DNA from: Kalaharituber pfeilii
Taxonomy: Eukaryota > Ascomycota > Pezizomycetes > Pezizales > Pezizaceae
Length of the DNA: 64,000 nucleotides
Assembly (NCBI GenBank): GCA_015179045.1
Contig: WHUZ01000020.1
Coordinates: forward strand, 620,001-684,000
Direction of reading: 5' to 3'
Each line of letters begins with the position of its first letter. The stretch's first letter is position 1. Below are positions 1-10,409 of the stretch, in pieces. Under the pieces are notes generated by a model. The model did not search any database. It saw nothing but the letters and a program-made list of their open reading frames with translations, and was not told where the DNA came from. The position numbers were made by a program, and so were the translations under genes.

Positions 1-60
1 CCCAAGGGGCTACGGCGAGATTAAATACATAGGAGATAAAGGAAATCAAGACTGAAACTA
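1..60 (-). mobile_element. LINE-A 3' UTR remnant cut by window edge
   Basis: The first bases, GGGGCTACGGCGAGATTAAA and onwards, match the 3' UTR just inside the LINE-A hairpin on the minus strand. The hairpin and poly(T) would lie left of the window. Confidence 0.55.
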
Positions 61-850
61 GGCCCTCATTTCTTTACCCACGACCCCCCGGTCTCTTCGC
101 CAATAATGAGGATTAGGATGGTACTATGTACATTAGGCAAGATATGATGTAGTGTATAGTATGATATACCATATACTGTGAAGTTGCCAAGCACAAGCTA
201 GCCCCACAAGATTTTTCAACAGTTTCTGCATTGCATCTAACTACATACACCAAAATTCTGACCTAGTCTACTTCGTTGTCATAAAGCCCCTAAGCCTTTT
301 TGGTTGCAAATCATACTCTTTTACCCAGTTGGCCTCATGGCCTAACGAAGCCATGTCGCTGATATGCATCTACGGACTGTACGTGAGCCAAATAGTAAAG
401 TTATTGACTCGACCTCGGGCCTGTGCTAAGTTCAGCAACTGGCTACATGTGTACTACATGTGCATTACATTCAATCGCCAGCATATGTATAATGTATGGG
501 AATTATGGATATGCGAGCTTCAAGTTCAGGGTCATGCCACCGGTTTCTCAACATACAGTATTGGTAACAATATCATGTTATCCAGGCGTAAACTAGCTCC
601 CACTAATACATGTAAATAATTACCGTCTCACTTCAGGTGTATGATCTTTTCCATGTATATACTCAAATTCTCCCCATATGTCCCTTATGCCTGGTGATTC
701 TAGTTCACGACTCATTTGCGTATACGCACAGTTACATAGCTGCCAGCTTGATCTGTAAAACTCAGTTTCCAAATTCGCTTGTTGAAGGTTACTAGAAGGA
801 CACTTACATAGGTGGTGCACTCTGGCCATCGACTCCAATAAGGCTATCAA
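61..850. other. no gene recognised
   Basis: Only short ORFs on both strands, without splice-site logic or recognisable motifs. The right part is the 3' flank of the fascin-like gene that ends at 851. Confidence 0.5.
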
Positions 851-1961
851 TTATCCTAGAACGACTAAGTAAAACTTTTCCCAATGACTTCTAACACCCT
901 GAAGGCAGATGGCGTGAAGATAGTTTCCATCAAGCCTAAAATATCGTGATGGAAATGCCACAGGCTCAATTGCCACTTCACCCTGATTCCCGACCACTCG
1001 AATCCAAAACTTCTCCCATGCGCCGCAACCATATTGACAATTGATTATACCTCCACCGTGGTTCCAAAATTGGCCAGGTGGCAAGATCATTGCCTCAGCA
1101 CGCAGGTACACATTGGGAAAACAGGTAGATTTGAAAGAGACGGCGCCATCAGGGTGGCGTTCTAACTGGAATGTCTCCCAGCCAGCAACATATGTTTGCA
1201 CACGGACGGAACCACCACCGCCCTCACTGAATTCTTTCACACATTCGCCGTTCATCTGGACATATCTGTCGCGGAAGGCAACTGATTTCAGTGCCACGAG
1301 TGTAGGTGTCATGGGACGGGTGATACTATTGGCCTTGAATTCACGGAGCTCTTGCAATTCCTTCTCACGTTCATCAAAATCTGCACGGAGAGACTTAAGG
1401 CTTTGCTCCAAATGTTGTAATTTTTCTCCTTCCACACTCCTGCTATAACGTGGTGTTTTGCCAATTGATTTGCGCCCCAGCCCCTTGAATGAAAAACGCC
1501 ATGATGTGGTTCTAGCCTCTTTTGCGCTGGGGTCCTGCTGCTTTTCCACACTAACGGAGGTTGACTGCAATTCACTTCGCATACAATCATCTTCATCTTC
1601 CACATCGTATGATTCATCTAAGCTTTCAATGATAGTTCCTTCGCTTGGAGTGTAGCAACTACTTCCAGGGCGAGCGAAACGCATGGCTACAATCTGGTCG
1701 CTGTATGGCTTCCGGACCTACAGAGGAATGCAAGACCAATTAGTAAGCTTAGGGCCGGGATGTCAACTTTAAAAACAGACAATGGACACAAACCGAGTTT
1801 ACAATCTTCACAAAAATCATTTGAGGATCCACATTGTCCTTGTAGGCAGCACGAAACCAATCCCACAAGGTGTCTAGTGAGCGTTCGGTGAGAACTTCAT
1901 CAGCTACCAGGAGGTCTCGGTCACGTGTTTGTGGGGGGAGTGGAAATTTCTGGGTAGGCAT
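851..1961 (-). CDS. fascin-like beta-trefoil protein with coiled coil, paralogue 1
   Basis: Two exons on the minus strand: 1961-1794 and 1717-851, split by a phase-0 GT-AG intron (1793-1718, 76 bp), giving about 344 aa. Exon 1 encodes a short helical N-terminus with the signature LTERSLDTLWDWF. Exon 2 has an acidic Ser-rich linker, then a predicted coiled coil (EKLQHLEQSLKSLRADF, about residues 155-190), then a domain with about three internal repeats of the form VALKS-RDRYVQM, VSFKS-NVYLRAE and VAIEP-SRYFRLDG, each followed by aromatic WE(K/T)F motifs. That pattern resembles the beta-trefoil of fascin and related actin-bundling proteins; the assignment is by pattern only. Intron position, N-terminus and C-terminal domain all match the gene at 34689-35749, so the two are duplicates. 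No signal peptide or membrane segment is seen. The start was chosen because the paralogue begins at the equivalent ATG. Confidence 0.75.
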
Positions 1962-1989
1962 GGTAAGTTTCCGAGGGTGGAATTCGAAT

Positions 1990-2283
1990 ATCTATCTTCA
2001 ACAAGTGCTAAATCAGAGAGACATGAACAAAGTATCAAAATCGTTCAGTATGATAGTTGATTTTATAATTATGGCTTACCCGGAACTCATGACTCTATGT
2101 GATACATATTAGATTCTTGGCATGAGGGATCTAAGGCCTCCCATCGCCAAGAATCAAGATTGCGGAGTAATAATGTATTCTATCAGGATATTGCGCACAA
2201 CCGGGATATTTATTGCTTCAGGTTAACTTAATACGCGTAACAAGTTTAACTTGTTTATTAGTGAGGTAGCATATATATACCTT
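1990..2283. other. upstream flank of fascin-like gene 1, nothing recognised
   Basis: AT-rich sequence between the gene start and the next retro-insertion. No conserved block shared with the 5' flank of the paralogue was seen apart from CT-rich tracts. Confidence 0.4.
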
Positions 2284-3200
2284 ATTTTATTTTTTCACAT
2301 AGCCCCGATTTCAGCCGCTCGTCATAGCAAGGCCGCTGGACCGAAGTCCGGGTAACCCAGAGGCAGGCATGTCAGCAACTATGTACAAAGGCGTCCCCTT
2401 ATATGACATCAACAACTTAGACTACCCTTTTGGGCGCCTGACACCAGAGTTTTCTCTGATAAGCGCAAGAGGCAGGTGGACAACTAAACAGGTCCCTTTT
2501 ACACGTCTCCACCAGTTCCTGTCCAGCTGCCCCCCAGCCTCCTGCATTATCCACGTCCATCCTGTCCTAGTGGCCCTTCCCAGTTTCCTTTTACCACTTT
2601 ATTTCACTTGTACAGTTCCAAGCGCAGCCATCTCCCTTCCAACCTTACATTTGCTGGTGTTTGTCATCCAAATCTACCTCCCCTTTAGGGCGATTACTTC
2701 CTAGCTGGTTTCTTCCCTTCTCTCCTCTCTTTCCTCACCAACCATTCGGGCAGCAACCATTCTCCCCATCCATGGATTTGCGTTCTCTATTCGTTCCTTG
2801 AGCTTTCCCATCTCTTATGTTGTTTTGTTGCGATTCTGTGTACCACAATTGCACGATAGAACTGAGGCAGGTTCAAATGTCGCTGACCGGTCTATAGTAA
2901 GCTTCCTTCTTGCTGGGGGGCTGTTCGCTGGTTCGAATGGAGTAGTGGTTGTTTCCTTTTTCGGAACCTCTTCTCAGAAGCTTTGAAGGCTTCAGAGATT
3001 GCCCTTTTGTCTAATTGAGAGTTGTGACTACCTTCTTGCCACGTTTTGATAGTTGCGGTCGGCGGATTCTTTTTTTTTTTTTATCATTACTCGTATACCG
3101 CCCCTGGGGCTATGACGAGAGGAGTTCGGCGGAGAGATTTTTTGGGGCGGGTGGGTTGGTGGAATCTGCTGAGAGGCCATTGGTGTATGTATACACTCAC
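2284..3200 (-). mobile_element. half-LINE (ORF1 plus LINE-B tail), decayed
   Basis: A T-rich end at 2284 is followed on the minus strand by a degenerate LINE-B tail module, then sequence homologous to the C-terminal part of ORF1 in the copy at 32893-34271 (RMVGEERGEKGRNQL against RWLVKKERREGKK). ORF2 is absent: tail and ORF1 are directly joined. The frame is broken in several places. A LINE-A tail (3067-3125) is inserted in it. Confidence 0.6.
3067..3125 (-). mobile_element. tail-only LINE-A insertion
   Basis: Poly(T), ATCATTACTCGT and the hairpin, flanked by the TSD TCGGCGGA (3059-3066 and 3126-3133). Its stem is CTCGT/ACGAG, a compensated variant of CTCGC/GCGAG. About 7 nt of LINE sequence remain beyond the stem. 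Confidence 0.75.
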
Positions 3201-4303
3201 TCATGGCCTAAGTTATAATGAGCTAGCGTAACTATGTATAGCATAACATAGTGCTATATACATCCAGGTCATCACTCTCATCCTCCTAATTACAGTAGTA
3301 CAGTTGCCAAAATTGCCTTTACGACAATAATTTCAATAATTTGAACAGGGAACTTGCTGACATATGTACTTACAGCGAAGGAAAGAACAAGAACCCAAAG
3401 AGGAACATGAAATCTGAGTTTGATCTGCATTAGGAGGTTGACTGTGGATACTAGTCTAGAGCTTGCTTCCTGGTGCCGTCTCTAGTATTGGTGCGAAATG
3501 CTTTTGTTGCTATTGGAATTGGTGTTGGCGGCTTTTGCTGGTACTGGCATTGGCATTGGCATTGCTATTGATGCGTTTGCTGGTGGTGGCATTGGTGCTG
3601 ACATTTTGCTAGCACTGCTGATACTAACAATAGTGATATGATAGTGGTTTCAACTGATCATGTTCAAAAGATATGCTCTGCAGATGGTGAATTTCGGAAT
3701 TGGTAACTGAAAGTGGAACCTTTTAAAACTCTCCAGTAGGGTGATGGTGAGTCAAAAATACCGAAAAATAGTGTAGAGTTGATAGCGGTCTGAATGAAAT
3801 TTATTTACAGTTCTTTCAATTTGTGACGCTTTTCCATTCACTGTTGCTTCTGCGTTTCTTCACGTAAATCTGCAAAAAAAAGCTGAGATACTTTAGGTAA
3901 AGATGGTGAACTTAGAGAATCAGAGTCTGAACAAATTGCCATTGATGCATTTGATGATGATATTGCTGGTATGGTTCAGTTGAAGTTACTGGCGCGGTTG
4001 ACTGTAAAGTAGTTTCATTGGCTTTGATGGAGTTTTTTAAACATAGCATACGATTTCTCAGAGCTTGCTACCTTCTGGCAATTCCTTGCCATTGTCCCAT
4101 GTTCGATAAGCTAGCAGCAGTGAGCTTTGGTACGTGGGATTGTTTGCTACGATAGGTCTCGACACTGACGGCACAGGTAGCAGACAGTGTCTGAGTTGGC
4201 GATTCAGAGGTTTGGCGAGAAAGCAGAGACTAATGAGAACGTCCCCTAGAGCAGTATCGGGAAGTCATGAAGTATTAAGAAGGAAGTGGGGTGGCGAGCA
4301 GGT
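3201..4303. other. no gene recognised; short GGCATT repeats
   Basis: Around 3540-3600 a GGCATT/GCTGGT-type repeat gives low-complexity sequence. No ORF with a recognisable product. Confidence 0.4.
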
Positions 4304-4308
4304 AGCTT

Positions 4309-4309
<1 letters not shown>

Positions 4310-4344
<35 letters not shown>

Positions 4345-4422
4345 TTCACGTGACCCCGCTTGCAGCTGTTCGCCATGGCAGGGCCCCTGGGTCTAGACCC
4401 TCAAAGCCCGGAGGCAGGCTTA
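4310..4422 (-). mobile_element. short LINE-B tail insertion
   Basis: Poly(T), then TTTCACGTGACCCCGC, the hairpin and the adjoining module up to GGAGGCAGGC. Flanked by AGCTTG plus T residues on both sides (4304 and 4423), probably the TSD. Confidence 0.75.
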
Positions 4423-4439
4423 AGCTTGTTTTTAACATC

Positions 4440-4492
4440 ACCATAGCCCCCAGGGCGGCACGCGATCAATGATATATATATATATATATAAA
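4440..4492 (+). mobile_element. LINE-A tail with (TA)n microsatellite
   Basis: The ATCAC...GCGAT hairpin is followed by ATCAATGATAT, and the A tail has become a TA dinucleotide run. It directly abuts the LINE-B tail on its left. Confidence 0.7.
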
Positions 4493-5040
4493 AGCTCATC
4501 GGTATGTTGCTCCCACGATGTTTATATGCTGATCCCATGACTCCCCGTGCTCGTCCTTATGCGGAGATACAAGTATCCATTGCCAACAACTCTTCACGTG
4601 CTACAATTTCGAACTAATCCGCATTTTCTACAGTCACCAATATTCGCCACCGTTGCTTGGGCCGCTCGGGTCTGCGGGGTTATGTGATCAAAAAAAAAGG
4701 AAAAAAAGTACTACCTGAGGAGTTTGTTCACTGGTCATACTGCCCCTCCTTGACGAGTCTAGGCATGACACCATACTTCTACAGCCTCTTCGTTCAAAAA
4801 ATTTGGAAGGAATTTTCGCGATGGGTTGTGAACGCTCGCTCTCAAATGATTAATAGGACGGGATGGTAAAATGCTTTACTTGTGTCACATGCATACTTCA
4901 AGCATGTAGACTAGACTACTATTTAGCGCTTATATTAGTACGACTGTAGTGGCATTAAGCTACAAGCGAGTGCTGACATAAATATTAGTACTACTTTATA
5001 TATTTCATCTTGCCTTTCCATCCTTTTTAACTTTATTTTT
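4493..5040. other. no gene recognised
   Basis: Short unsupported ORFs only. Confidence 0.4.
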
Positions 5041-5150
5041 TTTTTTAATTTTTATTCACATAACCCCACATACAAGCTACAAGCCTATGGCAGGGATTGT
5101 CTTGCCGTGGTGAACGGCTGCAAGCGGGGTTACGTGTTTTTTTGTTTTTT
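5041..5150. mobile_element. two LINE-B tails facing each other
   Basis: 5041-5096 reads as a minus-strand LINE-B tail (poly T, ATTCACATAACCCC, hairpin, GGCAGGG). 5100-5140 reads as a plus-strand LINE-B tail (TGCCGTGGTGAACGGCTGC, then GCGGGGTTACGTG). The second lacks a normal poly(A). Confidence 0.6.
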
Positions 5151-6392
5151 TTTTCCCTTTTAAAAAACATTTTCATCAGAAATATATTAGTGTATCCATC
5201 GTATGGTTAATCTGATGCTGGGCCATCTGCATGTGGATCGATCGAACCGAGGTATCAGAAGCCGGTTACATGTCCTTAGACGTCAACTTGCTCGGAAATA
5301 CAATAGCTGGCAAGGCTTATCAGATTCCCCATCTTGCCAGCCCGGAACTTTCGGGCCCCAGACTCACATTCCAATCTTGACTGTTGTTCCGGTGTGGGGA
5401 TTGTACTAAATGTCATTGGGCACCGGCTGAACGTGTGCATACACTAGTCCCTTGGCCGGTGCGTACAGTACACGTTCGTTGGCCTTACTGCATGAAGTCG
5501 AGCCTTGTGGAATGTCGCAAACTTCCTGGCCACACAGAATTGGTTTGCGTGAAACTAAGGGCAGAGAGTACCCTAGCCCTCATATCAGATCCTCGAATCT
5601 GCTCACCAACTTCCAGGACCGCAATGCATGACTTTTAAGGAACAATATATTGTAGCAAATAGGTGATACAGCGACACCCCTCAATCTAGAGGAGCGAAGT
5701 ACTGTATCCTGCGAGATGGGGAGTATCCCTTGAATAGTAATGTTTTTCCATCTAGTGACAAGGAGGGGCACAGTAATCACATCTTCCAGGGTATACTGTA
5801 ATTTCCCCCCGCAGAGCGTCCCATTCTAGATGCACATTCTTCAATCATCACTGTGCAGACGCAGATATGACGTGTGTGGATCCGCAGGTTGCAGAAAGAT
5901 CATACACAAGATCACTTTGAAATCAAGGCTTATTGGTCGACCCGGTGAATATAATAATACATGTGTCAGATTCTGCTTTTGTCTGTAAAGCCGACCCAAG
6001 AATCGTTTACAAAGTGACCCGACCACATGGCGGGAAATCTCAAAGGACAGAGATTACTTACTGCTGGAGCCCGACGAGCCCCCCCATCCAGCTTGATCTG
6101 GATGGATGTCAAGACCGATAATTTACTGTCCGATTTTCTCCAGATCTCATTGCAGGATGCCAGGTATTATTTTTGTTCGTTCGCAGATCTCCAGAAACTC
6201 TTATTAACGCAGACCTCCATGTTCTCTTCGAGCTCCACCACAAATTAGATAAACGTTCCTGTAACAGAGAAAATGTGTTCCACGTTGATTGACCCAAATA
6301 GACGCCAATGCCAATATGTTTCTGGTCCTGTGCTTATTTTATCCATAAGATGCACCTATGACGATCGAATTCTTCGCGCTCTCATCTAACTG
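5151..6392. other. no gene recognised
   Basis: Unique-looking sequence with short ORFs on both strands, none convincing. Confidence 0.4.
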
Positions 6393-6401
6393 GAGGTACA
6401 C

Positions 6402-6440
6402 GCCCTGCCATGGCGAACAGCTGCAAGCGGGGTCACGTGA

Positions 6441-6493
<53 letters not shown>

Positions 6494-6494
6494 C
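6402..6494 (+). mobile_element. hairpin-only LINE-B insertion
   Basis: TSD GAGGTACAC at 6393-6401 and 6495-6503. The insert begins one base before CCCTGCC, ends TCACGTGAC and carries about 49 A residues, so the non-A body is about 40 nt. Confidence 0.85.
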
Positions 6495-6810
6495 GAGGTA
6501 CACCTTCTGGCGCCAAAATATTTGTGTTTCGTAAGAATGTCCACATGCTCCTAGCCAACACAGCAGTAACGACCCACTCGCGGATAAGTGCCACGACGTT
6601 GGCGGATCAAGACAGCCTTACACACAACTCTCGGGGCGTGACAAGATTTCCGGTACATACTCTGTACCAGAGCATGAGTCTAAAGAAGGGCCGCGAAGGG
6701 TCGTATGGGCCGAAACATAGGATTGGAAGTCGCCCACGTTACTAGTGAGGCTCGTGTCGTGGGTCTTTTTTTTTTTTCCCCCATTATGTCTTTTGTGATA
6801 CTCTTGTCAT

Positions 6811-7600
6811 TGCCTTTTTTTTTTTTTTTTTTTTTTATTTCACGTAACCCCGCTTGCGGCTGTTCGCCATGGCAGGGTCCCTGGACCGAAGTCCTTATGG
6901 CCCGGAGACAGGCACCTGTGCAACTACCTACACATTCGACCCCTTGTAAAAAGACACAAAGATACCACTACTTCGGTGATGCGGAGGAAACACAAAGCGA
7001 GAGCCCAATGTCCCATGAGAACAATCAAGCACGAATACCCAAATATCCCCCCAGACAATTAAGCAGTCATGTCCATCTCCTCCACATCCCTCTCCTTCCC
7101 CTTTCCGTCCACCTTTGTAGTTCTGTCCCAGTCATACAGGCACGAGTGGTGCCATTTGCCTGATAACCGTATCTTCGCTGGTGTTTGACTATCTGATTCT
7201 ACCTCCCCCTCTAGGTAGATAACAATCGAGCTAGTCTTCTTTCCCTCCCTCCTTTCTTTATTCACCAACCATTTTTTTTTTTTTTTTTTTTTTATATCAT
7301 TAATCGCATACCGCCCTACGGGCTATGGCGATGCCGTGGCTACTAGCTCTAAGAAATTAATTAACATTGGAGAACACCCCCCCCCCCCCCCTTCCCCCCT
7401 CCTCCCCGTCACCTCCCCTCCTTTATTCTCCCAACATCGCCAGCAACACTCCTAACTGGTCTCTCTCCCCCTCCCCCCTCTTCGGTGGGCGCCTCACATT
7501 CACCAACCATCTTGCCGCGACAATCCTCCCCATCCACGGGTTTGCCTTTTCCATCCAATCTCTTACTTTTGTCATTGCCTTCAGGGCGGTATACATGTAA
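6811..7600 (-). mobile_element. half-LINE (ORF1 plus LINE-B tail)
   Basis: Minus-strand LINE-B tail joined to ORF1. The ORF1 C-terminal reading is well kept (RLSGKWHHSCLYDWDR; KVRDWMEKANPWMGR). ORF2 is absent. A LINE-A 3' fragment (7273-7497) splits it. TTGTCATTGCC occurs at both ends but may be ORF1 sequence rather than a TSD. Confidence 0.7.
7273..7497 (-). mobile_element. LINE-A 3' end inserted in the half-LINE
   Basis: TSD ATTCACCAACCAT at 7260-7272 and 7498-7510. Contains poly(T), an ATCGC...GCGAT type hairpin, a poly(C) run at about 7377-7390 and the last codons of ORF2. Confidence 0.85.
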
Positions 7601-7664
7601 TGATAAGAAAACAAAAATTAATGACACGGAAGCGTGTTAAACTTTAGGTAGAAGTGACTATTAT

Positions 7665-7870
7665 TATTACTCTGCAGACAAAGCAGCCAAAGGACCGGTT
7701 TTTTTTTTATTTTTATTATCACGTGACCCGTGTGCAGAGAGCAGCCAAAAGGACCGTATCTGTATACATAGAGTATGAGGTTGCTCTCAAGGCCTTATTA
7801 GCTTCCAAAATGGCCCCCACTGATGTCCAACACCTCCAGCCGGTCATGTCCGGCCTGACATTACTGCAGA
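7665..7870 (+). pseudogene. LINE-A RNase H remnant with inserted tail fragment
   Basis: GCAGACAAAGCAGCCAAA matches the RNase H motif ADKAAK. A minus LINE-B tail fragment (7698-7739, about 20 nt plus T run) sits in it, flanked by AGCAGCCAAAGGACCG (7682) and a copy with one extra A (7740). Confidence 0.5.
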
Positions 7871-8514
7871 TCTCTAACAGTTGCCACTAGAGAATATGTC
7901 TGGTTCGTATTCTGCTCGTCGAGCAGGCTGTGATTAGCAACGAATGCCTGGATATCAAGTATTGATGGGAAATTCTTGTGGATTACTAAGTTGTGATAAC
8001 TGGCAAGCCGACTCGGGTTACCGAATGAGGCTGATGGCAGACTATAGCCGACGATGTCACGGACTCCAAAGTCGCCATAGCCAAAATGAAGAAGATCGCC
8101 GATGGGGACCCCACCCACGAAGGACCGGCACAGGCAGTAAGGGATCGGTGGGAGGAGAGAACTGCGCAGGGTGACCTGGACATAGCAATAATGTGGGTGA
8201 AATCACACATAGGCATAAGAGGCAACACAGAGGCAGACAAAGCGGCCAAGATTGGGACCGCACTACCTTACCAAGACGAAATAGTCACGGAAGCGGGCAT
8301 ACACCAGCTCGCAAGATCACGAAGAGCGATCGAACGGAATAGACTAGGCCTAGATTATCGCCCACTACAACGACTAGGACACAGACACGCAGTAGCTACC
8401 CTCGCCGGCATCCTAGGCGGCAAAGGACTACGTCAATGGAGACACCAAATCGGAAAAACAGACAGCCCGGAGTGCAGATGGTGCGGCAAGAACCTGGAAA
8501 ACATCGTGCACATA

Positions 8515-9402
8515 CTGTGTTTTACCACATCTCGACGCACACCACAATTCGACGCACTTTCCCACCAAAACCACCCATGGAGAAGAGCGTGTACCTCAAC
8601 CACTAGAGCAGAATTTTGTAAGCACTACTTAGAGACACTAAATAAATACTTGTTCTTCATGTTTAGCACCTCTGCCTGCTCAAAGAAAGCAATCTCAAGG
8701 AATTATGGCACCGCAAAATTTGTAACAATGTCTTGGCATCTATTTGTATGGGATTCTCATACAATATTTCAGCGGACTGAACATACTACTCCTTTTAGCA
8801 CTATCACACCAATGGCAATTGTCTTGTGATCAAAGAGCCTCCCCTAGTTGTATATTGATTCACTTAATTTTATTCAGTCCATTTTGATATATTGCATAGT
8901 TGGCATGCTGATATATATTTTCAGGTGCTCTTCCGATACTATTCATATGAAATAAAAAAAAAAAAAAAAAAAAAAAAGATACTATTCATATGCAATATTT
9001 CTATAGGAATGATAATATTTTGAACAGCTCAACAATTACTTCAAGGATTATGTTGATGCCATTCATGTATATCTCTATAGGGATCTGTTATCCAAATGAA
9101 ACATTTAAATATTTTTATTGAATTAATTGCAGGTGCAGTGGTTAGATTTCCATATCTGCAATTTTACCGCAAAAATATATGCCAAGACTTATGTGAAAAT
9201 GTGCAGTGATATAATTCATTCATAACTACTTTTTTTTAAAAGTAGAGATACAGGATCTGAAGAACGATGCTTGCTTTAAGCCTCCTGAAAGGTGGATAGA
9301 AATGTAGGTTCTGTGCGTGGGGATATACACGTTCTCATTCGCTCAGTTTTGGTGGGAAAGTGCGTCGAATTGTGGTGTGCGTCGAGATATGGTGAAACAC
9401 AG
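8515..9402. mobile_element. Tc1/mariner-type MITE, 888 bp, 57-bp terminal inverted repeats
   Basis: Ends 8515-8571 and 9346-9402 are inverted repeats with only a few mismatches, starting CTGTGTTT. The flanking dinucleotide is TA on both sides (8513-8514, 9403-9404), the target typical of Tc1/mariner. The interior has no transposase-like ORF. The LINE reading is consistent once the element is removed. Confidence 0.88.
8950..8977 (+). mobile_element. poly(A)-only retro-insertion
   Basis: A perfect 15-bp TSD, GATACTATTCATATG (8935-8949 and 8978-8992), flanks only AAAT plus about 24 A. The few non-A bases match the end of the LINE-B tail (GTGAAATAAAA). It sits inside the MITE. Confidence 0.8.
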
Positions 9403-9635
9403 TACTCAACTAGAGCGAGGTATGGAAGCGGAAATGGCCAGGAGGAGAAACAGACCTAAAGAAACCTCCCAAATCTGACGGGAAGGGAGACAAATTGGTG
9501 GAATTGTTGGAATGGGCAGGGCGGGACTAGAGACGAAATTTTACTCTTATTTTATTTTATTTCCATTACATCTCTTAAAATCCATGTATTTAAGAAATAC
9601 CTCGCCATAGCCTATCAGGCGGCACGCGAGTAATG

Positions 9636-9666
<31 letters not shown>

Positions 9667-9700
9667 TAGCCGACGATGGCAGCAGCCGAACGATGGGTCG

Positions 9701-9785
9701 ATATTTTTTTTTTTCTTTTTTTTTTTCTTTTTTTTTTTTTATATCATTACTCGCGTGCCGCCCTAATGGCTATGGCGAGGATGGC
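9701..9785 (-). mobile_element. LINE-A tail in 5' LTR
   Basis: Poly(T) with C interruptions, then ATATCATTACTCGC, hairpin and CTATGGCGAGG. Relative to the 3' LTR, some LTR bases are missing at the junction, and no clear TSD is visible. Confidence 0.7.
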
Positions 9786-10254
9786 TTAGGCCGAAAGCGA
9801 CTAGACGCACACTAACATAAGGATCGTCCCAACGGATCGAATGGTTAGCATATGTTGAGCATCTTAGTGGTCTTCTCTCATGTTCTCCCTCGTTTATTAT
9901 GCTAGTAGAACTTCATGTGAAGTATGTGTGTATCGTCATTATCTGATCATTCAGTACTTGTTCACTTCATCTATAAATATCTAGCCTATTCATTCGTTGT
10001 CTGCACTGGTTAACTCAATGGTAAGACACAGCTACTCTCTACATTACTCTCGCATCGTATGCCTATGTACCCACGAACAAGCTGGGCTATCTCATAGCTC
10101 ACGTGCTATCGCTGTATTCCTTACACCTGATGACATAGTTGGAGTACCCTGCTCCGTTGTGGTCGAGTCAACATTGACATTCATAATGTCAGGACAAAAG
10201 ACAGGTACAATAACCGTATGACTGGTGCAGGCATGCATCTGGGAACTGGTCAAT

Positions 10255-10390
10255 TGTAAGGAATATACCGATAGCACGTAAGCTATGAGATAACCCAGCT
10301 TGTTCGTGGGTACATAGGCATACGATGCGAGAGGAATGTAGAGAGTAGCTGTGTCTTACCATTGAGTTGACCAGTGCAGAACTTCGTGTA
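10255..10390 (-). repeat. inverted fragment of the same LTR
   Basis: TGTAAGGAATA through TTGACCAGTGCAG is the reverse complement of the 3' part of the 5' LTR (about 10000-10125), with few differences, so the two form an inverted pair about 130 bp apart. Confidence 0.75.
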
Positions 10391-10409
10391 TCATCACATT
10401 GCTGTCGAA

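Larger units (their letters stand above)
8057..9665 (+). mobile_element. 5'-truncated LINE-A with RNase H, interrupted by a MITE
   Basis: TSD ATAGCCGACGATG at 8044-8056 and 9666-9678. It starts inside RNase H (DSKVAIAKMKKIADG), followed by IMWVKSHIGIRGNTEADKAAK and the C-terminal zinc-binding start CRWCGKNLENIVHIL, where the MITE enters. LINE sequence resumes at 9405 and runs through the 3' UTR, hairpin and poly(A). Before the MITE insertion it would already have been a dead 5'-truncated copy. Confidence 0.9.
7992..10125 (+). repeat. 5' LTR interrupted by LINE-A and a tail insertion
   Basis: LTR sequence lies at 7992-8056 and about 9666-10125. The gap is the LINE-A copy 8057-9665, followed by a minus LINE-A tail at about 9701-9780. 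It shares the blocks CACTAACATAAGGATCGTCC and GTGTATCGTCATTATCTGAT with the 3' LTR. Confidence 0.7.

Noticed and set aside
1041..1448. 135-aa plus-strand ORF overlapping fascin-like gene 1
   Set aside because: Shadow of the minus-strand exon 2; codon pattern and paralogue support only the minus strand.
4317..4342. Homopolymer A/T runs across the window as sequencing artefacts
   Set aside because: They are oriented, adjoin LINE tails and are bounded by TSDs, so they are genuine poly(A) tails, though exact lengths may be unreliable.
7992..8056. Solo LTR pair from independent insertions
   Set aside because: The outer flanks share TAAGT and the inner flanks do not match, favouring one element with two LTRs.
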